Shown here in pieces: positions 33,025 to 42,281 of a stretch of 64,000 bases of DNA. The notes under the pieces were generated by a model. It made no database searches, was not told where the DNA came from, and worked only from the letters and a program-made list of their open reading frames with translations. A program made the position numbers and the translations under genes. This stretch comes from Streptomyces cupreus (lineage in GTDB: Bacteria; Actinomycetota; Actinomycetes; Streptomycetales; Streptomycetaceae). The DNA is taken from NCBI RefSeq assembly GCF_014257025.1, contig NZ_JACMSF010000009.1:124001-188000 (forward strand), written 5' to 3'. Position 1 is the first letter of the stretch, and the number at the start of each line of letters is the position of its first letter.

Positions 33025-34156
33025 GGCGACGACCGAGGAGACGCTCACCGGGGAGCCGGGCGCCGAGCCCGAGCCGCACCGCCGCCCTCGCCGCACCCGG
33101 CGCCTTCTGGCGGCCCTCGGGGTCCTCGCCGCCGTGGGCGGAGCCGCGGCGGCCGGAGCCGGACTCCAGGACGGCGGATCCGGGGAGGACCGGGACGACC
33201 GGCGCCCGCCCGCCACCGCGGAGGTGACCCGGCAGACGCTGCGGGACAGCCGTACCGAGGACGGCGAGCTGGGCTACGGCACGTCCACGACCGCGACGGG
33301 ACGCGTCCCGGGCACGGTCACCCAGTTGCCGGAGGCAGGCGAGCGGATCACCCGGGGCGAGGCGCTGTACCGCGTGGACGACGAGCCGGTCCTGCTGATG
33401 TACGGCGCGGTCCCGGCGTACCGGGAACTGCGGCCGGGTGCCGAGGGCCGGGACGTGGCCCAGTTGGAACGCAACCTCAAGGCCCTCGGCCACGACGGCT
33501 TCACGGTCGACGACACCTACACCGAGGCGACCGCCGACGCGGTACGGCAGTGGCAGCAGGACCTGGGCCTGGAGGAGACCGGGACCGTGGAGCCGGGCCG
33601 GGTGGTGTTCGCCCCGGCCGCCGTCCGGGTGGACACCCTGGACACCGAGGAGGGCGCCACCACGGCCCCGGGCCAGAAGGTGCTGTCGTACACCGCGACC
33701 GCCCAGGCGGTCACCGTCGAACTCGACACCGCGGACCGGCGGTTGGCCGAACCGGGGGCGAAGGTGGACGTGGAGCTGCCGGACGGCACCCGCGTGGACG
33801 GCCGGGTCTCCGAGGTCACGACCGAGGTCGATCCGGGCAACGGCGCCGAGGAGAACCCCTCGACCAAGGTGAAGGTGCTCGTCGCCCTCGACGGGGCGAA
33901 GGCGCAGCAGGCGGCGGCGTCCTATGTGCTGGCGTCGGTCGACGTGTCGTTCACGGCCGGGGAGCGCGAGGACGTGCTGACCGTTCCGGTGGCGGCGCTG
34001 GTGGCGCTGGAAGGGGGCGGTTTCGGCGTGGAGGTGGTCGAGGAGGACGGCGGCACGTCGTACGTGCCCGTGGAGACGGGTCTGTTCGCGGACGGGCGGG
34101 TGGAGATCAGCGGTGACGGCATCACGGCGGGTACGACGGTGGGGATGCCCGCATGA
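33017..34156 (+). CDS. Periplasmic-adaptor-like efflux protein with peptidoglycan-binding domain
   Basis: 379 residues: N-terminal membrane helix ([23 protein letters not shown], about 27-50), a barrel/lipoyl-like region ([27 protein letters not shown]), an inserted peptidoglycan-binding type 1 module ([42 protein letters not shown]) and C-terminal adaptor strands ([19 protein letters not shown]). This is the Gram-positive counterpart of MacA/HlyD adaptors. It is fused by overlaps to lipoprotein, ATPase and permease genes, so it likely bridges the ABC exporter and the cell wall. Confidence 0.88.
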   Translation: MTEATTEETLTGEPGAEPEPHRRPRRTRRLLAALGVLAAVGGAAAAGAGLQDGGSGEDRDDRRPPATAEVTRQTLRDSRTEDGELGYGTSTTATGRVPGTVTQLPEAGERITRGEALYRVDDEPVLLMYGAVPAYRELRPGAEGRDVAQLERNLKALGHDGFTVDDTYTEATADAVRQWQQDLGLEETGTVEPGRVVFAPAAVRVDTLDTEEGATTAPGQKVLSYTATAQAVTVELDTADRRLAEPGAKVDVELPDGTRVDGRVSEVTTEVDPGNGAEENPSTKVKVLVALDGAKAQQAAASYVLASVDVSFTAGEREDVLTVPVAALVALEGGGFGVEVVEEDGGTSYVPVETGLFADGRVEISGDGITAGTTVGMPA

Positions 34157-34842
34157 TCGAGCTCACCGATGTCACCAAGGTCTATCCGGGCGGCGTCAGC
34201 GCGCTCGGCGGGGTGACACTGACCGTGGCGCGCGGCGAACTCGTCGCCGTGGTCGGGCCGTCCGGGTCCGGCAAGTCGACGATGCTGCACATGCTCGGCA
34301 CCCTCGACCGGCCGACCTCGGGGCGCGTGCGGATCGACGGGTACGACGCGAACTCCCTGTCGGACGCGCGGCTTTCGGCGCTGCGGGCGCGGCGGATCGG
34401 GTTCGTGTTCCAGCAGTTCCATCTCGCGGCGGGGGCATCCGCACTGCGGAACGTGGCCGACGGGCTGCTGTACTCCGGTCTGCGGCCGGCGGAGCGGCGG
34501 GCCCGGGCCACGGCGGCGCTGCGCCGGGTGGGCCTCGGCCATCGGCTGCACCACGCGCCGCACGAACTGTCCGGCGGTGAGCGGCAGCGCGTCGCGGTCG
34601 CCCGTGCGGTGGCCGGGGAGCCGCCGCTGTTGCTGGCGGACGAGCCGACCGGGGCGCTCGACTCGGCGTCCGGGGCGGGCGTGATGGCGCTGCTGCGGGA
34701 GCTGAACGCGGCCGGAACGACGGTCGTGATCATCACCCACGACCAGGAGATCGCGGCGTCCCTGCCACGGCAGGTGCGGATGCGGGACGGGCGAGTGATC
34801 GAGGACTCGGCGGCCCGTACGACGGCGGGGGCGGGCCGATGA
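34153..34842 (+). CDS. ABC transporter ATP-binding protein, MacB/LolD type
   Basis: 229 residues with Walker [18 protein letters not shown]-loop [13 protein letters not shown], signature [14 protein letters not shown], Walker [13 protein letters not shown] and switch His in [10 protein letters not shown]. The pattern [17 protein letters not shown] is that of MacB-like/LolD exporters. It overlaps both neighbours (ATGA), as expected for a stoichiometric complex with the FtsX-like permease that follows. Confidence 0.95.
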   Translation: MIELTDVTKVYPGGVSALGGVTLTVARGELVAVVGPSGSGKSTMLHMLGTLDRPTSGRVRIDGYDANSLSDARLSALRARRIGFVFQQFHLAAGASALRNVADGLLYSGLRPAERRARATAALRRVGLGHRLHHAPHELSGGERQRVAVARAVAGEPPLLLADEPTGALDSASGAGVMALLRELNAAGTTVVIITHDQEIAASLPRQVRMRDGRVIEDSAARTTAGAGR

Positions 34843-36059
34843 CCGCGACCCTCCCGGCACCCGATGTGCTGCGCCCTGCCCGGCTTCGTCCCGCCGACGT
34901 CGTCCGGGTCGGCGCGGTCGGCCTGCGCACCCGTCCGCTGCGTGCGTTCCTGTCGGCGCTGGGCATCGCGATCGGCATCGCCGCGATGGTGGCCGTCGTC
35001 GGGATCTCGTCGTCCTCGCGTGCCGATCTGGACCGGGCGCTGGCGGCGCTGGGCACGAATCTGCTCACGGTCTCCCCCGGCAGCACCCTCACCGGCGGAC
35101 AGGCCCAACTCCCCTCCAGCGCCGAGCCGATGGTCGCCGGGATCGACGGGGTGGAGTCCGTGTCCGCGGTCGGCAGGCTGCCGGACGCGAAGGTGTACCG
35201 CACCGACCGGATACCCGATGTCCAGACGAACGGGCTCGCGACCTACGCGGCCCGTACCTCGCTGCGTTCCGCCGTGGGCGCCGAACTCGCGGACGGCGCC
35301 TGGCTGAACGCGGCCACCGCCCGCTACCCGGCCGTGGTACTCGGCGCCGCGGCGGCCGATCGGCTGGGCGTGAGCCACGCGGGCGAGGACACGCGGGTGC
35401 TGGTCGGCGGACGCTGGTTCACGGTCGTCGGAATCCTGGAACGGGCCGCGCTGGCCCCGGAGCTGGACGCCGCCGCCCTGATCGGCTGGCCGGTGGCCGA
35501 GCGGGAGCTGGGCTTCGACGGGCATGCGACGACCGTGTACACCCGCTCGGCCGAGGCGCGCGTGGAGTCAGTGCGTGAGTTGCTCGGGGCGACGGCCAAC
35601 CCCGAGGCGCCGAGCGAGGTCGAGGTCTCGCGGCCCTCGGACGCCCTGGCGGCGCAGCGGGCGGCGGGCGAGGCATTCACCGGGCTGCTGCTCGGCCTCG
35701 GGGCGGTGGCGCTGCTGGTCGGCGGGGTGGGCGTCGCCAACACGATGGTGATCTCGGTGCTGGAGCGCCGGGCCGAGATCGGCTTGCGCCGCTCGCTGGG
35801 TGCGACACGCGGTCAGATCCGGGGCCAGTTCCTCACCGAGTCCCTGCTGTTGTCGGCGCTCGGCGGGGCGGGCGGAGCCCTGCTGGGTCTGGCCGTGACC
35901 GCCGGATACGCCCTCTACCAGGGCTGGCCGACGGCCGTACCGGCTTGGGCGTTGGCGGGCGGGGTGGCGGCCACGCTGGTGATCGGCGGGCTGGCGGGAC
36001 TGTACCCGGCGCTCCGAGCGGCCCGGCTGTCGCCCACGGAGGCACTGGCGACGCCGTGA
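34839..36059 (+). CDS. MacB-like ABC permease (FtsX fold)
   Basis: 406 residues: a first membrane helix near residues 35-55 ([21 protein letters not shown]), a large extracellular MacB_PCD-like domain ([19 protein letters not shown] ... RFTVVGIL-type strands, [14 protein letters not shown]), and three C-terminal helices ([72 protein letters not shown]). The conserved loop [19 protein letters not shown] contacts the ATPase. Mechanotransmitting exporters of this class move antibiotics, peptides or lipoproteins; cargo is unknown. Confidence 0.93.
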   Translation: MTATLPAPDVLRPARLRPADVVRVGAVGLRTRPLRAFLSALGIAIGIAAMVAVVGISSSSRADLDRALAALGTNLLTVSPGSTLTGGQAQLPSSAEPMVAGIDGVESVSAVGRLPDAKVYRTDRIPDVQTNGLATYAARTSLRSAVGAELADGAWLNAATARYPAVVLGAAAADRLGVSHAGEDTRVLVGGRWFTVVGILERAALAPELDAAALIGWPVAERELGFDGHATTVYTRSAEARVESVRELLGATANPEAPSEVEVSRPSDALAAQRAAGEAFTGLLLGLGAVALLVGGVGVANTMVISVLERRAEIGLRRSLGATRGQIRGQFLTESLLLSALGGAGGALLGLAVTAGYALYQGWPTAVPAWALAGGVAATLVIGGLAGLYPALRAARLSPTEALATP

Positions 36060-36073
36060 GGGGTGCGGGCGGC

Positions 36074-36475
36074 CTACGTGTCGACGAGCTCGGGCCGGTG
36101 CTCGGCGTCGTAGGTCGCCCGTGACTCGGCGATGTACACGCGGTTGCGCTCGGCCCAGTCGGTGAGGCGTTGCAGGGTTTCGTGCAACTCGCGTGCCTGC
36201 TGGGTGAGTTCGTACTCCACCTTCGGCGGGACCGTCGGGTGCACGGTGCGGATTACGAGGCCGTCGCGCTCCAGATTGCGCAGGGTAAGGGTCAGCATGC
36301 GGCGGCTGATGCCCTCGATGCTGCGCTCCAACTCCGTGAAGCGGATGGGTCCGTGGGCTGCGGCCACCAGGATCTGCACGCTCCATTTTCCGGCGACCCT
36401 GTCAAGAACTTCCCGCACCGGGCAGGCGTGCGCGTTCACCACCTGCGAGGTAACACCGGTGTTCCTCTGGGACAT
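36074..36475 (-). CDS. HxlR-family transcriptional regulator
   Basis: 133 residues, the standard HxlR winged helix: ACPVREVLDRVAGKWSVQILVAA with the family's conserved Cys (redox or thiol sensing in some members), RFTELERSIEGISRRMLTLTLRNLERDGL and VEYELTQQARELHETL. It is divergent from an MFS pump gene (101 bp), so it is probably its local repressor. The intervening sequence contains GCACGA (36510-36515) and TCGTGC (36532-36537) as a spaced inverted repeat, a weak operator candidate. Confidence 0.88.
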   Translation of the reverse strand: MSQRNTGVTSQVVNAHACPVREVLDRVAGKWSVQILVAAAHGPIRFTELERSIEGISRRMLTLTLRNLERDGLVIRTVHPTVPPKVEYELTQQARELHETLQRLTDWAERNRVYIAESRATYDAEHRPELVDT

Positions 36476-36576
36476 CGAACTGCCTCCTTACGCCGACCTC
36501 CATGGTTCCGCACGATGTTCCCCGTTACAAGTCGTGCACCTTTGGAATCCTGGAAGAACACGGAGGCGATGCCGTC

Positions 36577-38001
36577 ATGACGGCCATCATCGAGTCCCGG
36601 ACACGGACCGCGCAACGCACCTACTCCCGCTGGGCGTCCCTGGTGATCCTCTGCGCGGGGACGCTGATGACCATCCTGGACGGCAACATCGTGACGGTGG
36701 CGATGCCGGCCATCCAGAACGACCTCGGTTTCACGGCGTCGGGTCTTGCCTGGGTGGTCAACGCCTATCTGATCCCCTTCGGCGGGCTGCTGTTGCTCGC
36801 GGGGCGGCTCGGCGACCTGGTGGGCCGCAAGCGGATGTTCACCGCAGGGCTTGCCGTCTTCACCGTGGCGTCGGTGCTGTGCGGAGTGGCGACCTCCCAG
36901 GGCGTGCTGATCGCCGCACGAGCCTTGCAGGGGGTCGGCGGGGCGATGACGACCGCCGTGGTGCTCGGGATGCTGGTGTCGCTGTTCCCCGAGCCTCGTG
37001 AACAGGCCCGCGCCATCGCGGTGTTCAGTGCGGTGGGGGCGGCGGGCGGGGCCCTCGGCACGTTCCTCGGCGGGGCCCTGACCGAGGCCCTGAACTGGCA
37101 CTGGATCTTCCTGATCAACCTGCCGATCGGGGTCGTGTCGTGGGTGGCCGCCGTACGGGTGCTGGACCGGGAGTCGGGCGCCGGGCTGGGGAAGGGCGCG
37201 GACTATCCGGGGGCGGCGCTGGTGACGGGGGCACTGATGCTGACGGTGTTCGTGATCGTGGGCGTGGGTGAACGGGGGCTCGCCGAGACGCTGTTGATGG
37301 CTCTGCTCGCTCTGGCACTGTTCCTGGGCTTCACCGTCCGGCAGGCGCGGGCCGCTCGGCCGTTGCTGCGACTGCGCCTGTTCGGGTCCCGGCTTCTGGC
37401 AGGGGCGAACGCGGTCCAGATCATGATGATCGCGACGATGTACGGCTTCCAGTTCATCGGCGCGCTGTACCTCCAGCGGGTGCTGGGATACGGGGAGTTG
37501 CTCACCGGGACGGCGTTCCTCCCGGCGCCGATCGTGATCGGGGTACTGATGCTGGGGTGGTCGGCGCGGACGATCGGGCGGTACGGGCCGTACCGGGTGC
37601 TGCTGGCGGGACTGGCCCTGATCACCGTGGGTATGGGCCTGTTGGGACGGGCGTCGGCGGGAGGTTCGTACGCGGTGGACGTCCTTCCGGCCATGCTTCT
37701 GCTCTCGGTCGGGTTCGCGGCGGCGATGCCCGCGCTCACGGGACTGGCTATGTCGGGCGCTCAGGAGGAGGACGCGGGGGCGGCGTCCGGGCTGTTCAAC
37801 ACCACGCAGGTGGTGGGCGGTTCGCTGGGTCTCGCGGTGCTGGCGGTGCTGGCGGCGAGCCGTACGGAGGGGCTGCTGGCGGACGGTGCCGAGGTACTGT
37901 CGGCCACGGCGGAGGGCTACCAGCTGGCGTTCCGGGTGGCGACGGTTGTGGCGGCGGGGGCGCTGGCGCTGGCGGCGGCCGTACTGCGCCCCCGGACCTG
38001 A
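36577..38001 (+). CDS. MFS drug efflux pump, DHA2 (14-TM) type
   Basis: 474 residues with about 14 hydrophobic helices. Motif A appears as GRLGDLVGRKRMF after helix 2, and GAAGGALGTFLGGAL is the antiporter motif C of drug/H+ exporters; ILDGNIVTVAMPAIQNDLGF is the usual DHA2 helix-1 sequence. The ATG at 36577 lies 10 nt after GGAGG; no closer site is seen. It is divergent from the HxlR gene that presumably controls it. Substrate unknown. Confidence 0.92.
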   Translation: MTAIIESRTRTAQRTYSRWASLVILCAGTLMTILDGNIVTVAMPAIQNDLGFTASGLAWVVNAYLIPFGGLLLLAGRLGDLVGRKRMFTAGLAVFTVASVLCGVATSQGVLIAARALQGVGGAMTTAVVLGMLVSLFPEPREQARAIAVFSAVGAAGGALGTFLGGALTEALNWHWIFLINLPIGVVSWVAAVRVLDRESGAGLGKGADYPGAALVTGALMLTVFVIVGVGERGLAETLLMALLALALFLGFTVRQARAARPLLRLRLFGSRLLAGANAVQIMMIATMYGFQFIGALYLQRVLGYGELLTGTAFLPAPIVIGVLMLGWSARTIGRYGPYRVLLAGLALITVGMGLLGRASAGGSYAVDVLPAMLLLSVGFAAAMPALTGLAMSGAQEEDAGAASGLFNTTQVVGGSLGLAVLAVLAASRTEGLLADGAEVLSATAEGYQLAFRVATVVAAGALALAAAVLRPRT

Positions 38002-38015
38002 CACGGCCCTCGCTG

Positions 38016-38326
38016 TTACGCGAACGCCCCCTTGTGGTCCTGCGCCCACTCCCGGTACGTCCGCGCCCTTCGGCCCAGTACCTCCTCCACATCCCCCGTG
38101 ATCACGTCGTTGCGACCGCGCCGGACGTAGGCGCATCCGGCGATCACGCCCTCCGCGTACACCTCCGGCATGCCGGAGGCGAGAAGCTGCTCGCGGACCT
38201 GGGCCGGGGTGAGGTCGAGGGTGTGCACAGCGCGGCCCAGGACATCCGCGAGGCCCTCACCGCCACCTCCGACACATCCCGGGGGGCGACGACCCCTTGG
38301 GTTCCCTCACCCGTCAGGTTCGGTAC
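38016..38326 (-). pseudogene. NmrA-like NAD(P)-binding oxidoreductase, C-terminal fragment
   Basis: The minus-strand piece GLADVLGRAVHTLDLTPAQVRE, LLASGMPEVYAEGVIAGCAY and VITGDVEEVLGRRARTYREW is the C-terminus of NmrA-type NAD(P)H-binding proteins. A second piece in another frame (TGEGTQGVVAPRDVSEVAVR, about 38250-38326) is the segment that normally comes some 35 residues earlier, so there is an internal deletion with frameshift near 38255. The N-terminal Rossmann region (GATGxxG) is entirely missing. It begins where the AraC-like remnant on the other strand begins. Confidence 0.75.
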
Positions 38327-38339
38327 CGGCTCACCCGCC

Positions 38340-38564
38340 CTGGCCGCCAGTGAGCGGCAGTTGCGGAACCTCTTCGCCGAGGGGGTCGGGGTCTCCCCCA
38401 AGGCCCACGCGGACACCGCACCCTGGGCCCAACTCGCCGCCGCCACCGGCTACTACGACCAGTCACACATGACCGCCGACTTCCGCGCCCTGATGGGCGT
38501 CCCGCCCCGGTCGTTCTTCACCGGGCTCCTCCCCCGTGCCACCCCCTGCGGGATGCGGAACTAA
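38340..38564 (+). pseudogene. AraC-family regulator, C-terminal fragment
   Basis: LAASERQLRNLFAEGVGVSPK is the first HTH of an AraC-type DNA-binding domain and WAQLAAATGYYDQSHMTADFRALMGVPPRSFF is the second with its signature. Between them roughly 12-15 residues (normally HYARIDRVR...) are replaced by AHADTAP, and the whole effector domain upstream is missing. No start codon with a ribosome site precedes it. It is the mirror image of the NmrA remnant: both genes kept their 3' ends and lost their 5' ends. Confidence 0.78.
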
Positions 38565-38607
38565 ATCGGGTGCACAGGCACCGCCCCCCCTGCGAAGCTC
38601 ACACCCC

Positions 38608-39213
38608 ATGGCAGCACGACGTGTCAAGCCCAGTCTCTACATCTCCGTCGACATCGAGGCCGACGGGCCGATCCCGGGGCCGTACTCCATGCTCAGTCTC
38701 GGGGCGGCGGTCGCCGGGGTGCAGGATGCCGACGGGTTCGTCCCGGCCGATCCCGAGGCGCGGACCTTCTATCGGGAACTCCGGCCCATCAGCGAGGACT
38801 TCGTGCCGGAGGTGCTCGCGGTCAGTGGGCTCGACCGGGAGCGCCTCGGCCGGGAGGGCCTCGACCCGGCTGTGGCTCTCACGCAGTTCAGCCGGTGGGT
38901 CCGGGAGGTCGGTGCGGGCGCTCAGCCGGTCATGTGCGGCTACCCGGCCTCGTACGACTGGACCTTTCTGTATTGGTATCTGATCCGGTTCACGGGGAGC
39001 AGTCCTTTCGGGCACTCCGGGTGCTTCGACATGAAGACGCTCTACGCGACCAAGGCCGGGCTGCCCCTGCGGGCCGTCACCAAGGGCATGATGCCGCGCG
39101 AGCTGCTCTCGCGGCGCCGGCACACGCACCATGCCCTCGATGACGCGATCGAACAGGCCGAGCTGTTCGCGGGGCTCATGGCGTGGCCGGGGCCGTCCGG
39201 GTCGAGCCGGTGA
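38608..39213 (+). CDS. 3'-5' exoribonuclease, DEDD family
   Basis: 201 residues. ISVDIEADGPIPGPYSMLSLGA carries the first Asp-x-Glu metal pair, YPASYDWTFLYWYL the second Asp, and HHALDDAIEQAELF the third Asp with the HxxxD of DEDDh-type exonucleases. It resembles the mycobacterial Rv2179c-like 3'-5' exoribonuclease family. The ATG at 38608 has no strong ribosome site and may be near the transcript start. Its last 38 nt overlap the 3' end of the convergent purine permease gene. Confidence 0.88.
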   Translation: MAARRVKPSLYISVDIEADGPIPGPYSMLSLGAAVAGVQDADGFVPADPEARTFYRELRPISEDFVPEVLAVSGLDRERLGREGLDPAVALTQFSRWVREVGAGAQPVMCGYPASYDWTFLYWYLIRFTGSSPFGHSGCFDMKTLYATKAGLPLRAVTKGMMPRELLSRRRHTHHALDDAIEQAELFAGLMAWPGPSGSSR

Positions 39214-40564
39214 GCTCCTCGCCCGCCTCCATGGGGTGGGTGACGTCCTCCGCGTCCTGGTTCCGGCCCAGGTGGTTGAAGACCAGGTTCAGTACGACCG
39301 CCACCACACAGCCCGTCGAGATGCCCGAGTCCAGGACGATCCGGGCGGTCTCCGGGAAGGAGTGGTAGAACTCCGGGGCGGAGATCGGGATGATGCCGAC
39401 GGCCAGCGAGACCGCCACGATCAGGACGTTGTTGTCCTTCTCCAGACCGGCGCGGACCAGGGTCTGGATACCGCTCGCCGCCACCGAGCCGAACAGGACC
39501 ACGCCCGCCCCGCCCAGCACCGGGCGCGGTACGACCGCGATCAGCGAGGCGGCCATCGGGCACAGGCCCATCAGGACCAGGAAGCCGCCGCCCGCCGCCA
39601 CGACATAGCGGCTGCGGATCTTCGTCATCGCGACCAGGCCGATGTTCTGGGCGAAGGCGCTGCACATGAAGCCGTTGAACAGGGGGCTGATCGCCGAGCC
39701 GAGGGTGTCGGCGCGCAGGCCGGCCGCGATCGTCTTCTCGTCCGCCGGGCGGTCCACGATCTCACCCAACGCCAGCATGTCCGCCGTGGATTCGGTCATC
39801 GAGACCACCATCACCACGATCATCGAGACGATCGCGGCGATCTGGAACTGCGGTGCGCCGAAGTGGAACGGCGTCGGGAAGCCGATCACATCCGCGTCCG
39901 CCACCGGGCCGAAGTCCGTGACGCCGAAGGGGATCGCGAGGAGGGTGCCCGCCACCAGGCCCAGCAGTACGGCGATCTGCTTGACGAAGCCGCGCGTGAA
40001 GCGGCGCAACAACAGAACGATCAACAGCGTGCCCGCCGCCAGGCCGAGGTTGGTGCTCGAACCGTAGTCGTCCGCCGCGGGGTTGGGGCCCTGAGCCCAG
40101 CCGAAGGCCACCGGGAGCAGGGACACGCCTATCAGCGTGATCACCGTGCCGGTGACCACCGGCGGGAAGAAGCGGACCATCTTGCTGAAGAAGGGGGCCG
40201 CTATGAAGCCCAGTACGCCCGCGACGATCACCGCTCCGAAGATGATCGGCAGCGCGTCGGACTTGTCGTCGGTGGAGGCGACGATCGCGGTCATGGGGGC
40301 GACGCCGGCGAAGGTGACGCCGTTGACGAAGGGCAGACGGGCGCCGATCTTCCAGATGCCGAGGGTCTGGAGGAAGGTCGCGAGGCCCGCCGTGAAGAGG
40401 CAGGCGCCGGTGAGGAAGGTCAGTTCGGTGCCGGTCAGGCCGATGGCGGCGCCGACGATCAGGGGTGGAGCTACGACGCCCGCGTACATGGCGGCCACAT
40501 GTTGCAGACCGGTCGTCGCCATTTTGAGGGCGGGGAGTTTCTCGTCGACGGGGTGGGTGGACAC
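39176..40564 (-). CDS. NCS2 family urate/xanthine permease
   Basis: 462 residues with about 14 membrane segments. The first helix QHVAAMYAGVVAPPLIVG (with the conserved His), GVSLLPVAFGWAQGP, the NAT signature region (here FAQNIGLVAMTKIRSRYVV with preceding GFMCSAF) and VPRPVLGGAGVVLFG identify the nucleobase-ascorbate transporter family, urate/xanthine branch. It imports purines by cation symport. The GTG at 40564 is downstream of the 8-oxoguanine deaminase gene on the same strand (227-nt gap), within the urate catabolic region. Confidence 0.93.
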   Translation of the reverse strand: MSTHPVDEKLPALKMATTGLQHVAAMYAGVVAPPLIVGAAIGLTGTELTFLTGACLFTAGLATFLQTLGIWKIGARLPFVNGVTFAGVAPMTAIVASTDDKSDALPIIFGAVIVAGVLGFIAAPFFSKMVRFFPPVVTGTVITLIGVSLLPVAFGWAQGPNPAADDYGSSTNLGLAAGTLLIVLLLRRFTRGFVKQIAVLLGLVAGTLLAIPFGVTDFGPVADADVIGFPTPFHFGAPQFQIAAIVSMIVVMVVSMTESTADMLALGEIVDRPADEKTIAAGLRADTLGSAISPLFNGFMCSAFAQNIGLVAMTKIRSRYVVAAGGGFLVLMGLCPMAASLIAVVPRPVLGGAGVVLFGSVAASGIQTLVRAGLEKDNNVLIVAVSLAVGIIPISAPEFYHSFPETARIVLDSGISTGCVVAVVLNLVFNHLGRNQDAEDVTHPMEAGEELTGSTRTAPATP

Positions 40565-40682
40565 GGGCGGCTCCTCCGGTCGGTTGACAGCACGTCGGCT
40601 CTGACGTGGGTTTCAAGGAGGTGGTGCGCGGTCGTGCGGGACCGGTGAAGCGGGGACGGAAAAGAGGGGACGGGTGACCGTT

Positions 40683-40712
40683 CCGGGGCGCACACGTCCA
40701 TGCGCGCCCCGG
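40683..40712. terminator. Hairpin between deaminase and permease genes
   Basis: CCGGGGCGC (40683-40691) and GCGCCCCGG (40704-40712) form a 9-bp stem with a 12-nt loop, just downstream (minus strand) of the deaminase stop. No T-run follows. It may reduce read-through into the permease gene. Confidence 0.4.
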
Positions 40713-40791
40713 AGACGGCCGCCATGGACCCCGCTCGGGTCCACGGCCACCGGCCGAGAGCCGTCCCTCTCAGCCGGAGATCTTCAACTGG

Positions 40792-42171
40792 TCAGCCCTG
40801 CGCGACGATCCGCGCCAGCCGCTGGGCCTGCTCGCGCGTGGAGCCGGCGATGGCGTCCTCGTCGACGGTGAGCAGACGGTTGTTCTCCACGATCTGCTCG
40901 CCGTTGACGAAGGAGGCGGTGACCGGGGCCGCGGCACCGAAGACCAGTGCGGTGACCGGGTCGGCGATCGAGGCGTGGGCCAGGGTGTCGAGCTTCCACA
41001 GCACCAGGTCGGCGAGCTTGCCCGGCTCCAGCGAGCCGATCTCGGCCGCGCGGCCGAGGACCTGGGCGCCGCCGTAGGTGCCGAGGCGCAGCGCCTGGCG
41101 GGCGTTCAGGGCGGCCTCGCGGTGGGCGCCGAGGCGGTTGATGAGGAGGGCGTTGCGCAGTTCGGTGTGCAGCTCGCCCGACTCGTTGGACGCCGTACCG
41201 TCGACGCCGAGGCCGACCGGGACGCCGGCCGCCAGCATGTCGGGGACGCGGGCGATGCCGGCCGCGAGGCGGGCGTTGGACGAGGGGCAGTGGGCGACAC
41301 CGGTCTTCGTACGGGCGAAGGCGGCGATGTCGGAGTCGTTCATATGGACGCAGTGCGCCATCCACACGTCCTCGCCGAGCCAGCCGGTGGACTCGAAGTA
41401 GTCGGTCGGGCCCATGCCGAACAGCTCGTGGCAGAACTTCTCCTCCTCGACCGTCTCCGAGCCATGGGTGTGCAGGCGTACGCCGAGGCCGCGGGCGAGT
41501 TGGGCGCCCTGCCTCAACAACTCGGTCGACACGGAGAAGGGCGAGCAGGGTGCGACGGCGACCTGGGTCATCGCGTCGAAGGAGGCGTCGTGGTGCTCCT
41601 TGACGGTGGCCTCGGTCGCGGCGAGCGCGCCGTCCAGGGTCTCGACGGCGAAGTCCGGTGGCAGACCGCCGTCCTTCTCGCTGCGGTCCATCGAGCCGCG
41701 GGCGAGGGTGAAGCGGACGCCCATCTCGCGGGCGGCCCGGATGATCGATCCTGACAGGTCGCCGGAGCCGTGCGGGAAGACGTAGTGGTGGTCCATCGCG
41801 GTGGTGACACCGCCGCGCGCCATCATGGCCAGCGAGCCCTGCGCGGCCGAGTACGTCATCCGCTCGTCGATGCGCGCCCAGGTCGGGTACAGGGCGACCA
41901 GCCAGTTGAAGAGGTTGTGGTCGGTGGCCAGGCCCCGGGTGATCCACTGGTAGAAGTGGTGGTGGGTGTTGACCAGGCCGGGGGTCACGAGATGGCCGGT
42001 GGCGTCGATGCGCCGTACGACGTTCTCCAGGCCCTCGGGTGCCTTGCCCGCGCCGAGCGACTCGATGCGATTGCCGTTGAGGACGACATGGCCGGAGGCG
42101 TGCTCGGTGTCGTTGGCGTCGACGGTCGCGATCGCACAGTTCTCGATGACGATGCGCTGGTCTGCTGCCAT
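40792..42171 (-). CDS. 8-oxoguanine deaminase-like amidohydrolase
   Basis: 459 residues of the ATZ/TRZ amidohydrolases: TPGLVNTHHHFYQW (first HxH metal site), VRLHTHGSE, MAHCVHMND and GLGVDGTASNES (metal Asp). HHHFYQWITRG and the segment SCPSSN-like AHCPSSNARL match 8-oxoguanine deaminases, which convert 8-oxoguanine to urate; this fits the uricase operon next door. I choose the ATG at 42171 with AAAGGA 6 nt upstream; 42204 is a weaker start. It lies downstream of uricase, separated by a hairpin. Confidence 0.88.
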   Translation of the reverse strand: MAADQRIVIENCAIATVDANDTEHASGHVVLNGNRIESLGAGKAPEGLENVVRRIDATGHLVTPGLVNTHHHFYQWITRGLATDHNLFNWLVALYPTWARIDERMTYSAAQGSLAMMARGGVTTAMDHHYVFPHGSGDLSGSIIRAAREMGVRFTLARGSMDRSEKDGGLPPDFAVETLDGALAATEATVKEHHDASFDAMTQVAVAPCSPFSVSTELLRQGAQLARGLGVRLHTHGSETVEEEKFCHELFGMGPTDYFESTGWLGEDVWMAHCVHMNDSDIAAFARTKTGVAHCPSSNARLAAGIARVPDMLAAGVPVGLGVDGTASNESGELHTELRNALLINRLGAHREAALNARQALRLGTYGGAQVLGRAAEIGSLEPGKLADLVLWKLDTLAHASIADPVTALVFGAAAPVTASFVNGEQIVENNRLLTVDEDAIAGSTREQAQRLARIVAQG

Positions 42172-42228
42172 GGTTCGTCCTTTGCGCTGATGTGGAGAGG
42201 GCACGGCAGGACCCTGGAGATTTGAGTG

Positions 42229-42259
42229 CCGCGGCCGGGTACACAGAGCCCGGCCGCGG
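42229..42259. terminator. Hairpin after uricase
   Basis: CCGCGGCCGGG (42229-42239) and CCCGGCCGCGG (42249-42259) make a perfect 11-bp stem with a 9-nt loop between the uricase stop and the deaminase start. A T-run is lacking, so it may be a processing or partial termination site within the minus-strand transcript. Confidence 0.5.
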
Positions 42260-42281
42260 GTGCCGAGATGGAGTTGCTCGC

